A DNA stretch of 64,000 bases from Actinomycetota bacterium (GTDB lineage: Bacteria; Actinomycetota; Acidimicrobiia; Acidimicrobiales; Iamiaceae), in the NCBI GenBank assembly GCA_019639075.1, contig JAHBSO010000006.1:78101-142100 (forward strand), in the 5' to 3' direction. The notes beneath the pieces were generated by a model. That model did not search any database, was not told where the DNA came from, and was given only the letters and a program-made list of their open reading frames with translations. Position numbers and translations under genes: made by a program. Below, one piece after another: positions 7,877-15,730 of the stretch. The stretch's first letter is position 1. Each line of letters starts with the position of its first letter.

Positions 7877-8544
7877 GCCACGTGCCCTGGTCCGGCCAGC
7901 GCGACGATCCGGTCGCGGAGCTCGGCGACGGTCCGGTCGAACGCCCTCGCGCGTCCGTCGGGGACCGGGTCGGGGATCGACCAGTGCAGCCAGCCCGGGT
8001 CGGGATCGAGCTCCTCGTGGGCGCGGTCGCACACCGTGACGACCAGCGCCGTGGCGCTCGCGTCGAGCGCCAGCGTGGTCGGCTCGGCGTCGGCGAGGTC
8101 GATGCCGGCACGCCGTCCCGCGGCGATCGCCCCCGGATGCACGCGATCGGCCGGGTGGGTGCCGGCCGACTCGGCCGGCTCGCCCGTGAGCTGGCGCCAC
8201 AGGCCGGCGGCGAGCTGCGATCGGGCCGAGTTCGCCGTGCACACGAACAGCGCCGACCCCGGAGCGGTCCGTTGGCTCGCGGTCACCACTGCGAGCGCGT
8301 CCTGGCGGAGGTGCACGTACCGGCGTCGGCCGTCGCCGCTCGACCGCGACCGCTCGATCAGCCCGACGCGCTCCAGCACGTCGAGGTGGTGGGCGAGGAG
8401 GTTGGACGGCAGGTCGTGGCGGTGGGCGAGCTCGACGGGGGAGCGGTCGCTCGTCGTGAGGTCGTCGACGAGCGCCAGGCGGACCGGGTCGCCGAGCGCG
8501 GCGTGGCGCTCGGCGCGGACGGCGAGGGGCGGGTGCTCGGGCAC
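7873..8544 (-). CDS. ArsR-ArsC fusion: winged-helix repressor joined to LMW-PTP arsenate reductase
   Basis: A 223-residue two-domain protein. Residues 1-90 are an ArsR-type winged helix (AALGDPVRLALVDDL; LPSNLLAHHLDVLERVGLIERSRS). Residues 95-223 are a low-molecular-weight phosphatase/ArsC domain with CTANSARS (Cys102, Arg108). The C-terminal part lacks the second redox cysteine pair of the stand-alone ArsC, so it may sense arsenate or reduce it with an external thiol. The GTG at 8544 sits 6 nt after a TAGACA -10 hexamer, suggesting a leaderless mRNA. It leads the operon with aqpS and arsC. Confidence 0.85.
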   Translation of the reverse strand: MPEHPPLAVRAERHAALGDPVRLALVDDLTTSDRSPVELAHRHDLPSNLLAHHLDVLERVGLIERSRSSGDGRRRYVHLRQDALAVVTASQRTAPGSALFVCTANSARSQLAAGLWRQLTGEPAESAGTHPADRVHPGAIAAGRRAGIDLADAEPTTLALDASATALVVTVCDRAHEELDPDPGWLHWSIPDPVPDGRARAFDRTVAELRDRIVALAGPGHVA

Positions 8545-8550
8545 GTGGAC

Positions 8551-8590
8551 TGTCTACACATTCGACGAGAATTGAGTCAACAGTTGTTGA
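8551..8590 (-). promoter_or_regulatory. promoter and operator of the ArsR-ArsC/aqpS/arsC operon
   Basis: On the minus strand TTGACT (plus 8575-8580) and TAGACA (plus 8551-8556) are 18 nt apart, and the start codon follows 6 nt later. The inverted repeat TCAACA-GT-TGTTGA (8577-8590) overlaps the -35, where a repressor would compete with RNA polymerase. It shares the CAACA/TGTTG core with the arsI-arsR palindrome. Confidence 0.6.
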
Positions 8591-8623
8591 GTGAACGCAG
8601 GATGCCGAACGCCGGACGGTGCC

Positions 8624-9922
8624 TCAGGGGGCGGTGGGCGGCGCGGGGGTCGGACCCGCGGCCATCTGGCCGGCCAGCAGGTGCACGGTGTGGCTGGCCA
8701 CGACGGCGAGGACGGCCAGCGGCAGCATCGACGGACCGAGGAGCACACCGGCGATGAGCGCCGCGGTCACCGGTGCGGCCAGGCCGGCCGCCATCGAGCC
8801 CGCCAGTCCCGCGCCGACGGCGAGCGAGAGCGGGACGCCGTCGAGCACGACGTGGCCGAGGAGTCCGATCGCACCGCCGATGTAGGTGAGCGGGAAGATG
8901 CGACCGCCCCGGTAGCCGGCGGCCAGGCTCAGGGAGGTCGCGACGATCTTCACCGCGATCGCCGCGATCACGATCCGCTCGGTGGCGCCCCGGTCGATGA
9001 GGTCCATCAGCTCGGGGATGCCGGAGAACCGGGTGTCGTCGCCGCCGATCGCGTACAGGCCGCCGATGGCGGCGCCGGCGAGCGTGGTGGTGAGGAGCAC
9101 GTTGGTGGCATCCAGTCGGCGGGTCGCCGACCGCAGGAGCGGCGTCAGGTGGTGCACCGCCAGCCCACCGAGGCCGCCGAGGATGCCGAACAGCACCGCC
9201 CACAGGATGTGGCCGCGCTCGAAGCCCGCGTACTCGAGGGGCAGGAACCCGGCGGGCTCCACGTCGAGCATCCGCAGCGTCAGCGTGGCCGTCGACGCCG
9301 CGGTCAACGCCGGAAGCACCAGCGTGGTCATGCCGACGCCCGTGAGGGGCACCACCTCGAGCAGCGGGATCACGCCGGCGAGGGGCGAGCCGAACATCGC
9401 GGCGAGGAGCGCGGCGAGACCGGCTCCCCGCAGGAGCGGCGCGAACCTCGGGTCCACGCGGGAGGTCGCGGCCACCCACGCGGCGATGCCGGCCGCGGCC
9501 GGGATCACCGCGCCCTCCGGGCCGAGCGATGCGCCGGCGACGAGCGAGACGAACCCGGCGACCACGATGCCGAGCGCCGTGGCGAGGGGTATCTCGCCCT
9601 GCGGGACGATGCTGTGCACGTCGCCGGGGTGCTGGCCCCCGCCGCCGGGGACCAGCTCGAGCACGACGCCGAGCGCCAGGCCGCCGACCGTGGCGATGGC
9701 GATCGTCGTCCAGGCCCCCGGCTGCTCCCCGGCGAGGTCGAACCACACCGCGTCGCGGGTCCGCTCCATCGCCCGCTCGAACGCCTCGAACCCGCCACCC
9801 ACGAGGATGCCGAGGAGGGCGGCGACGAGCAGCAGCCGCGCGATGTCGGCCCGGGTCGGCGCGTCGACGGCCGCGTCGGCGCCGGTCGCGCTCACGTCCT
9901 CGGCGTCGTCGGGCGCGCTCAC
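8624..9922 (-). CDS. ClC-family chloride channel/antiporter
   Basis: A 432-residue polytopic membrane protein. It has the ClC selectivity-filter signatures GASLGPEGAVIP (GxxGPEG) and GYRGGRIFP (variant of GKxxGPxxxP) and about ten hydrophobic segments starting near residue 20. It lacks the C-terminal CBS domains of larger members. ClC proteins move Cl- (or F-) through the membrane, some in exchange for protons. GTG 9922 is chosen because a TACGGT hexamer lies 7 nt upstream and the residues before it do not look coding. It lies upstream of the ars operon on the same strand but with its own promoter. Confidence 0.85.
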   Translation of the reverse strand: MSAPDDAEDVSATGADAAVDAPTRADIARLLLVAALLGILVGGGFEAFERAMERTRDAVWFDLAGEQPGAWTTIAIATVGGLALGVVLELVPGGGGQHPGDVHSIVPQGEIPLATALGIVVAGFVSLVAGASLGPEGAVIPAAAGIAAWVAATSRVDPRFAPLLRGAGLAALLAAMFGSPLAGVIPLLEVVPLTGVGMTTLVLPALTAASTATLTLRMLDVEPAGFLPLEYAGFERGHILWAVLFGILGGLGGLAVHHLTPLLRSATRRLDATNVLLTTTLAGAAIGGLYAIGGDDTRFSGIPELMDLIDRGATERIVIAAIAVKIVATSLSLAAGYRGGRIFPLTYIGGAIGLLGHVVLDGVPLSLAVGAGLAGSMAAGLAAPVTAALIAGVLLGPSMLPLAVLAVVASHTVHLLAGQMAAGPTPAPPTAP

Positions 9923-9929
9923 CAGGCAA

Positions 9930-9935
9930 ACCGTA
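9930..9935 (-). promoter_or_regulatory. -10 hexamer of the ClC gene, leaderless
   Basis: TACGGT on the minus strand ends 7 nt before the GTG at 9922. No Shine-Dalgarno is seen, so a leaderless transcript is likely. No convincing -35 is visible. Confidence 0.45.
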
Positions 9936-9971
9936 CAAAACCACTGGTTCCGGTGGCGGGGATGACGCCGG

Positions 9972-10655
9972 TCAGCGCATCTCCGCGGCCTCGAGCGCCT
10001 CGATGGCACCGGCGTACATGCGGCGCTTGATGGCGCGGAGGGTGCCGGCATCCTTCGCCGCGAGCCCGGTCGCCAGCTCGACGGCCCGCTCGCGCACCTG
10101 CCCCTCCGGGGCGACCTCGTCGACGATCCCCGCCTCCACCGCCTGCGGTCCGGTGTAGCGCCGCCCGGTCGTCATGGCGACGTGTGCGGTGCGGTGGGGC
10201 AGTCGGCCCTGGAGCAGCGCGGACATGCCGGGCGTGAACGGCATCAGCAGATCGATCTCGGGGACGCACCAGAAGCCGCGGTCCTCCCGCATCACGGCGA
10301 TGTCGTGGGCCGCGGCGAACATCGCGCCGGCGGCGAAGGCGTGGCCCTGGATCGCCGCCACGGTGAAGACCGAGCCGCCGAGCGTCTCGGCCAGCAGGTG
10401 GTGGAACTGCTCGAGCGCCCCCATGGCCTCATCGGGGTGGTCGCCCAGCCAGTCGAGGTCGAGGCCGTTCGACCAGAACTTGCCTCCGGCCGTGGTGACC
10501 AGCGCCCGGGCGCCCTGGGTGGCCTCGACCTCGGCCAGCGCCGAGCGCAGCGCCGTGATCTGCGGCAGGTCGAAGCGGTTCTCGCCGTCGCCCAGGTGGA
10601 GGATGAAGACGTCGCCCTCTCGGGTCAGCGTCACGTCGGTCCCGGCAGCATCCAT
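9972..10655 (-). CDS. enoyl-CoA hydratase/isomerase family (crotonase) protein
   Basis: A 227-residue crotonase. The oxyanion-hole segments are SNGLDLDWL and GHAFAAGAMFAAAHD, and the acidic active-site region is CVPEIDLLMPF. At 227 residues it is somewhat shorter than classical hydratases (about 260). Its chemistry (hydration versus isomerisation) cannot be decided. It stands alone, divergent from the alpha/beta hydrolase, with the 32-bp palindrome at 10713-10744 between them. ATG 10655 has a TAGCTT hexamer 6 nt upstream and no good Shine-Dalgarno. Confidence 0.85.
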   Translation of the reverse strand: MDAAGTDVTLTREGDVFILHLGDGENRFDLPQITALRSALAEVEATQGARALVTTAGGKFWSNGLDLDWLGDHPDEAMGALEQFHHLLAETLGGSVFTVAAIQGHAFAAGAMFAAAHDIAVMREDRGFWCVPEIDLLMPFTPGMSALLQGRLPHRTAHVAMTTGRRYTGPQAVEAGIVDEVAPEGQVRERAVELATGLAAKDAGTLRAIKRRMYAGAIEALEAAEMR

Positions 10656-10661
10656 GTCGAG

Positions 10662-10667
10662 AAGCTA
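10662..10667 (-). promoter_or_regulatory. -10 hexamer of the crotonase gene, leaderless
   Basis: TAGCTT on the minus strand stands 6 nt before ATG 10655, matching the leaderless pattern seen at other genes here. Confidence 0.45.
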
Positions 10668-10712
10668 CGTCGTCACGGTGTCGACGGGCTCGCCGACCCG
10701 GGGCAGCGCGAA

Positions 10713-10744
10713 GGCGAGATAGGTGTTACAACATCTATCTCGCC
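10713..10744. promoter_or_regulatory. 32-bp palindromic operator between divergent genes
   Basis: Perfect 10-bp arms GGCGAGATAG (10713-10722) and CTATCTCGCC (10735-10744) flank GTGTTACAACAT, which itself has TGTT/AACA symmetry. Only two position pairs of the 32 bp break symmetry. The length suits a TetR-family regulator, but none is encoded nearby. It probably controls the hydrolase-amidohydrolase operon and maybe the crotonase. Confidence 0.7.
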
Positions 10745-10780
10745 CGCCGGCCGGGTGAACGCCGAGAAGGGGATGGACCG

Positions 10781-11746
10781 ATGGCCTCCTACGCGCACCG
10801 CTACGGGCCCCACGCACCCGACGACACCTACGTCGAGCACGCCTTCGAGGAGCACCTCCACGACGTCGGCGAGGCGCTGATCAACTACGCGACCGTCGGC
10901 GACGAGTCGCTCCCGGCGCTCCTGCTGATCCCGGGTCAGACCGAGTCGTGGTGGGGCTACGAGGCCGTGATGGGTCTGCTGGCCGAGCACTTCCAGGCGT
11001 TCGCCGTCGACCTCCGTGGGCAGGGTCGCTCGTCCCGTACGCCGGGCCGCTACACCCTCGACCTGATCGGCAACGACCTCGTCCGGTTCATCGACGACGT
11101 GATCGATCGACCCACGATCGTCGCCGGGCTCTCGTCGGGCGGGGTGACCTCGGCCTGGCTGTCCGCCTACGCGAAGCCCGGCCAGATCGTCGCCGCCTAC
11201 TACGAGGACCCGCCGCTGTTCTCTTCCCAGGTCGACCCGGCCTACGGCCAGAGCCTGCGCCAGGCGATCGGCCCGCTCTTCGCGGCGATGGCGAAGTACC
11301 TGGGCGACCAGTGGTCGATCGGCGACTGGGACGGCATGGTCGCCGCCCTCCCGAACGAGCTGCCGGCGTCGATGGCGATGATCGCGGGCGCCTTCGGGGT
11401 GGGCTCGGGCGACGGGCCGCCGCAGGAGCTGCGCGAGTACGACCCCGAGTGGGGTCGGGCCTTCTGGACCGGGGCCTTCTACGGCTCCTGCGACCACGAG
11501 CGGATGCTGCGGTCGGTGAAGGTGCCGGTGCTCTACACCCACCACTTCCGGATGATCGACCCGGCCACGGGTTCGCTGATCGGCGCCGCGTCGGACGTCC
11601 AGGTGGCGCAGGTGGCGAAGCTGGTCCGCGAGGCCGGCCAGCCGTTCGAGCTCGTCGACCTCCCGACCCAGCCCCACTCGTTGCACGGCGCCGATCCGCA
11701 GCTCTACGTCGACACGTTGGTCGGCTGGGCCGACGGCCTGTCATGA
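10781..11746 (+). CDS. alpha/beta-fold hydrolase
   Basis: A 321-residue serine hydrolase. It has the family strand LLLIPGQTESWWGYE, the DLRGQGRSS turn and the nucleophile elbow GLSSGG (Ser118). A C-terminal QPHSLHG supplies the probable catalytic His. Ser/acid/His enzymes of this type cleave esters, lactones or C-C bonds; the substrate is unknown. ATG 10781 has GAAGGGG upstream. Its TGA overlaps the ATG of the amidohydrolase, so the two probably act in one pathway, induced through the 32-bp palindrome. Confidence 0.85.
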   Translation: MASYAHRYGPHAPDDTYVEHAFEEHLHDVGEALINYATVGDESLPALLLIPGQTESWWGYEAVMGLLAEHFQAFAVDLRGQGRSSRTPGRYTLDLIGNDLVRFIDDVIDRPTIVAGLSSGGVTSAWLSAYAKPGQIVAAYYEDPPLFSSQVDPAYGQSLRQAIGPLFAAMAKYLGDQWSIGDWDGMVAALPNELPASMAMIAGAFGVGSGDGPPQELREYDPEWGRAFWTGAFYGSCDHERMLRSVKVPVLYTHHFRMIDPATGSLIGAASDVQVAQVAKLVREAGQPFELVDLPTQPHSLHGADPQLYVDTLVGWADGLS

Positions 11747-12690
11747 CGGCGCCGGGCACGATCGACGTCCACGCCCACTACCTGCCCGAGTCGTACCGGG
11801 CCGTGCTGGCCCGATCGGGCCACGACCGGCCCGACGGGATGCCGGCGATCCCCGAGTGGTCGGCGGCCGAGCACGTGGCGACGATGGACCGGCTCGGCAT
11901 CGATGTGTCCCTCCTGTCGGTGTCGACGCCCGGCGTGCACCTGGGGGCCGACGTCGACGCGGTCGCGCTGGCCCGCGAGGTGAACGAGGAGGGCCGACGG
12001 GCCGTCGTCGACCACCCGGGTCGGTTCGGGCTCCTCGGCTCGCTCCCGATCGGCGACCTCGACGCGGCGATGGCCGAGATCGCCCACTGCGTCGAGGTGC
12101 TCGACGTCGACGGCTTCGTGCTCCTCACCAACGTCGACGGCACCTACCTGGGCGACCCGTCGCTCGAACCGGTCCTCGACGAGCTGGACCGGCGGGGCCG
12201 ACCGGTCCTCGTCCACCCGACCTCGCCGGTCTGCTGGGAGCACACGTCGTTCGACCGGCCCCGTCCGATGCTCGAGTTCCTGTTCGACACCACCCGCGCG
12301 GTGGTGAACCTCGTGCTCGACGGGACCATCGCCCGCCACCCGAACCTGCGGCTGATCGTCCCCCACGCCGGCGCCACCCTGCCGGTGATCGCCGACCGGG
12401 TCGCCGGGTTCTCGCTCCTGCTCGACGTCGACCCTTCGGTCGACGTGCTGCGCGACCTCGCCGGGCTGCACTACGACCTCTCGGGCACGCCGATCCCGCG
12501 CCAGCTCCCGGCCCTGCTCTCGCTCACCGACCCCACGCACCTGCACTACGGCAGCGACGTCCCGTTCACGCCCGACTTCGTCGCCGAGATCGCGGTGCAC
12601 GCGCTTCGAGCGCACGGCGATCTCCTCCCGGGCCTGCGCGCCAACACCGAGGCCCTGTTCCCCCGCCTGGAGGGGGCTCGCCCGTCGTGA
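11743..12690 (+). CDS. amidohydrolase_2 family metal-dependent hydrolase/decarboxylase
   Basis: A 315-residue TIM-barrel protein of the ACMSD-like amidohydrolase group. The metal site is visible as DVHAHYLP near the N-terminus, LVHPTS and VPHAGATLP in the middle, and YGSDVPF near the end. Relatives decarboxylate or hydrolyse aromatic-derived acids. ATG 11743 overlaps the hydrolase stop (ATGA), indicating translational coupling and a joint ring- or ketone-cleavage pathway. The specific substrate is not inferable. Confidence 0.85.
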   Translation: MTAPGTIDVHAHYLPESYRAVLARSGHDRPDGMPAIPEWSAAEHVATMDRLGIDVSLLSVSTPGVHLGADVDAVALAREVNEEGRRAVVDHPGRFGLLGSLPIGDLDAAMAEIAHCVEVLDVDGFVLLTNVDGTYLGDPSLEPVLDELDRRGRPVLVHPTSPVCWEHTSFDRPRPMLEFLFDTTRAVVNLVLDGTIARHPNLRLIVPHAGATLPVIADRVAGFSLLLDVDPSVDVLRDLAGLHYDLSGTPIPRQLPALLSLTDPTHLHYGSDVPFTPDFVAEIAVHALRAHGDLLPGLRANTEALFPRLEGARPS

Positions 12691-12709
12691 CCGCCGGTGG
12701 ACGCGGTGC

Positions 12710-13168
12710 TCAGGCCTCCAGGGCCGCAGCCAGCCGTTCGAGGGTGCCGCTGATCGTCTCGGTGTTGCGGGCCGGCCGATCGTCGATGCCCGACAGCTCG
12801 GCCGCCGCGGGCCGGATCTCGTCGGGGAGGAAGTCCTCGGTCCACTCGGTGACCCGGCTGCCCTCGTCGGTCTCCTCGATCCGGTAGCCCCACGTCGAGA
12901 AGTGGAAGTCGAACATCGAGCACTCGAACGTGAACGCCTTGCCCGGGTCGGCCTCGGTCACCGTCGCCTGGGTGGTCCACTCCTTGTCGCCGGCCCGGTT
13001 GTGGCCCTCGAACGTCGCGCCGACCGCCGGTCCGGTCGAGTCCCCGGTCCACTCGCAGGTGTGGCACTCGATCGACCACTCGCCCATGCGGGTCACGTCG
13101 GCGATCGCGGCGTACACCTCCTCGGGGCTGGCGGCGATGTCACGGCTGATCTCGATGCGGTTGCTCAC
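12710..13168 (-). CDS. SRPBCC/START-like small-molecule-binding protein
   Basis: A 152-residue protein starting with a beta strand (RIEISRDIAASPEEVYAAIADVTRMGEWS), the standard opening of the SRPBCC (polyketide cyclase/Bet v 1) fold. It has a Cys pair in IECHTCEW. The fold has a hydrophobic pocket, but no activity can be assigned. GTG 13168 overlaps the TGA of the upstream oxidoreductase (GTGA), so the two are translated together. It converges with the amidohydrolase gene. Confidence 0.8.
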   Translation of the reverse strand: MSNRIEISRDIAASPEEVYAAIADVTRMGEWSIECHTCEWTGDSTGPAVGATFEGHNRAGDKEWTTQATVTEADPGKAFTFECSMFDFHFSTWGYRIEETDEGSRVTEWTEDFLPDEIRPAAAELSGIDDRPARNTETISGTLERLAAALEA

Positions 13169-14172
13169 GGGCGGGATTCCACCACATCGCCCGGTCGTCC
13201 GCCCGACCGGACCGAAGCACCGATGTCGTCGAGGACCCGCATCAGCGCGACCGACTCGTCGAGCGACATGACCGGGCTCTCGGTGTCTCCGGCGGCGACG
13301 CGCCGGTGCACCTCCTCGATCTCGAACCGTAGGCCGTCGCCCTCGAACGAGGTGTCGATCTCCTGCACACCTTTCGGTCCATGGACGGTGATCGACGACG
13401 GGCAGTGCATGAACGCCGGCAGGTCGATCCAGCCGTCGCTGCCGGAGATCCGGGCCGTGCAGGCCATCGGGACGCGGATCGACGCCTTGACCACGCCGAG
13501 CCGGTCGCCGGCGTGGTGCAGCACGCCGGCCACGACCTCGTCGACCCCGGTCCCGCCGATCACCCCGTCGGCCACCACCCGTTCGGGGAGTCCGAGGACG
13601 AACGCGCAGAGCTGCACCGGGTAGATCCCGAGGTCGAGCAGCGCGCCGCCTCCCTGGCCGAGGTCGAAGAGCCGGTGGGCGGGGTCGATCGGCATGCGGA
13701 AGCCGAAGTCGGCCTCGACGAGGAGCGGCTCGCCGACGGCGCCGTCGTCGAGGAGCTCGCGCAGGCGGACGTAGGCGGGGAGGAAGCGGGACCACAGCGC
13801 CTCCATCAGGAACAGGTCGGCGGCGCGCGCGGCCTCGACCATGCGGGTGGCCTGCTCGGCGTCGAGCGCGAACGCCTTCTCGCACAGCACGTGCTTGCCG
13901 GCGGCCAGCGCGGCGAGCGTGTCGGCCTGGTGCTGGGCGTGCGGCGTGGCGACGTACACGGCGTCGACGTCGGGATCGGCGAGCAGGTCGTCGCGGGAGC
14001 TGTAGCGCCGGGCGACCCCGTGGCGGTCGGCGAACGCGTCGGCCCGGTCGAGCGACCTCGACGACACGGCCACGATCTCGCCGTCGTCGACCATGGTCAT
14101 CGCGGTGGCGAACCGATCGGCGATGCCGCCGGGACCGACCACCCCCCAGCGCATCGATCGGTCTGCGGTCAC
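13165..14172 (-). CDS. Gfo/Idh/MocA family NAD(P)-dependent oxidoreductase
   Basis: A 335-residue protein with an N-terminal Rossmann domain (WGVVGPGGIADRFA), the VATPHAQH turn, the family motif HVLCEKAF (EKP variant), and a C-terminal substrate domain (GGALLDLGIYPVQL). Members oxidise or reduce sugars, inositols or trans-dihydrodiols. GTG 14172 is chosen for the GGAGGA 6 nt upstream; an ATG at 14208 lacks one. It is the first gene of a two-gene operon with the SRPBCC protein. Confidence 0.85.
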   Translation of the reverse strand: MTADRSMRWGVVGPGGIADRFATAMTMVDDGEIVAVSSRSLDRADAFADRHGVARRYSSRDDLLADPDVDAVYVATPHAQHQADTLAALAAGKHVLCEKAFALDAEQATRMVEAARAADLFLMEALWSRFLPAYVRLRELLDDGAVGEPLLVEADFGFRMPIDPAHRLFDLGQGGGALLDLGIYPVQLCAFVLGLPERVVADGVIGGTGVDEVVAGVLHHAGDRLGVVKASIRVPMACTARISGSDGWIDLPAFMHCPSSITVHGPKGVQEIDTSFEGDGLRFEIEEVHRRVAAGDTESPVMSLDESVALMRVLDDIGASVRSGGRPGDVVESRP

Positions 14173-14245
14173 GACGTCCTCCGTTGCTCGTCCCCCCGTC
14201 CGGTGCATCCTCGCGCGCCGGTCGGTCGTCGCCGACCGGTCGCAG

Positions 14246-15634
14246 CTACGCCTCGGGCTCGTCGACCGCCGGCACGCGCCCGGCGCGGATCGCGTCGCCG
14301 TGGGCCGTGTGGTCGCGTTCGTTCAGGTCGGCGTAGGCCTCGGCGAAGGTGACGAGGACGTCGTCGATGGTCCGGTCGTCGCCGAGGTAGCCCGAGATCA
14401 GCGCCGCGTCGCCGGCTCGCGCGTGGGCGAGCGCGAGCGCGCCACCGCACAGCTCGGCGTAGCGCTCGAGCCGCTTGGGCCCCATCACGTCCACATCGGC
14501 CGAGCCCTTCCCGTCCCAGAGCTGACGGAAGTAGAAGTCGGCGTTCCCGCCGTCGGGCCGGTGGTACCGCGACCAACCGAGGAGGATGTCGCCGGCCGAC
14601 TGGAGCAGGCGCTGGCCGCGCACGACCCGTTCGCCCTGCTGCTCGCACTCGGTCTCGCCGCAGTAGGGCTCGAGCACCGACGGGTTCGCCTCCTTGAACT
14701 GCATGAACAGCGGCGTGCCCAGGTCGCACTCCAGCAGGACGATGAGGCACCGGGTGCCGACGCTGCCGACGCCGACGATCTTGTGGGCGATGTCCACGAA
14801 CCGGTAGCGGTCGATCACCGCGGCCCGGTGCGGCGGCAGGGTCGCCCGGTACCGGTCGAAGAAGTCCGAGATCCGGTCGCGGTCGGTCCCGGCCACCAGG
14901 TCGTCGATCCGAACGACCTCCGGTGGCCGGGAGACGATGCGCCGACGGCCGTCGACGACCTCGGTGAGCTTGTCGAGGGCCCGAAGGCTCGTCTTCCGGG
15001 ATGCCTTCTTCGCCGTCGCCCGGGCCTGCTTGCCGATCTTCCCGTCGGTGTCGGCGACGAACGCCTCGACGTCGAGCCGCCGGTAGTGCACGTCGAGCGG
15101 GCTCACGTCGACGGCCCCGGCGATCGTCCGCCGGTAGCCGCGCACGGCGGCGCGGGTCGACGCCGCGACCTGCGACGTCGAGTGCTCCCGGTGGCGGCCG
15201 GCGATCGTGACGCTGGCCGCCAAGCGCTTGAGGTCCCACTCGAAGGGGCCGGGGAGGGTCTCGTCGAAGTCGTTCAGGTCGAACACCAATCGCCGGTCCG
15301 GCCCGTTGAACACCCCGAAGTTGGAGAGGTGCGCGTCGCCGCAGAGCTGCACCCGCAACCCGGTCGTCGGCGTGCGCGACAGGTCCGACGCCATGATCGC
15401 CGCGGCCCCCCGGTAGAAGGTGAACGGCGTGGCCCGCATGCGCCCGTGACGGATCGGTACCAGCTCCTGGAGCCGGGTCGCGTCCTGGTCGGTGAGCAGC
15501 TCGACCGGGTCCGGGCGTCCGGGGCCGGCGTCGACCTCGGCGTGGGCCTCGAGCGGCACGGCCTCGCGTTCGGCCCGGCCCGCGGCCAACCGGTCACGGA
15601 TCGCCTTCGGGCGGTGGTGCTCCGGGGGCGTCAT
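14246..15634 (-). CDS. DUF2252 family protein (kinase-like fold)
   Basis: A 462-residue DUF2252 protein. The recognisable motifs are CGDAHLSNFGVF and FDLNDFDET, which resemble the catalytic HxxN and metal-binding DFD of aminoglycoside-phosphotransferase-like kinases. There is no signal peptide. Its function is not established in the family. It is transcribed alone, divergent from the ROK regulator, and no neighbour clarifies the role. Confidence 0.85.
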   Translation of the reverse strand: MTPPEHHRPKAIRDRLAAGRAEREAVPLEAHAEVDAGPGRPDPVELLTDQDATRLQELVPIRHGRMRATPFTFYRGAAAIMASDLSRTPTTGLRVQLCGDAHLSNFGVFNGPDRRLVFDLNDFDETLPGPFEWDLKRLAASVTIAGRHREHSTSQVAASTRAAVRGYRRTIAGAVDVSPLDVHYRRLDVEAFVADTDGKIGKQARATAKKASRKTSLRALDKLTEVVDGRRRIVSRPPEVVRIDDLVAGTDRDRISDFFDRYRATLPPHRAAVIDRYRFVDIAHKIVGVGSVGTRCLIVLLECDLGTPLFMQFKEANPSVLEPYCGETECEQQGERVVRGQRLLQSAGDILLGWSRYHRPDGGNADFYFRQLWDGKGSADVDVMGPKRLERYAELCGGALALAHARAGDAALISGYLGDDRTIDDVLVTFAEAYADLNERDHTAHGDAIRAGRVPAVDEPEA

Positions 15635-15710
15635 CGTGTCGTCTCTCGTGGCGGTCTCGTCGGGATCGAGCGATGGTGCCAGACGTCGCTCGCCCGCGCT
15701 TCCGGGGCCA

Positions 15711-15729
15711 GTTCGTCTAGTCTCCGAAC
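15711..15729 (+). promoter_or_regulatory. promoter and inverted repeat of the ROK regulator gene
   Basis: TAGTCT (15718-15723) ends 7 nt before ATG 15731, so the mRNA is probably leaderless. Arms GTTCG (15711-15715) and CGAAC (15725-15729) enclose the hexamer, a plausible autoregulatory operator for the XylR-like protein. Confidence 0.5.
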
Positions 15730-15730
15730 G

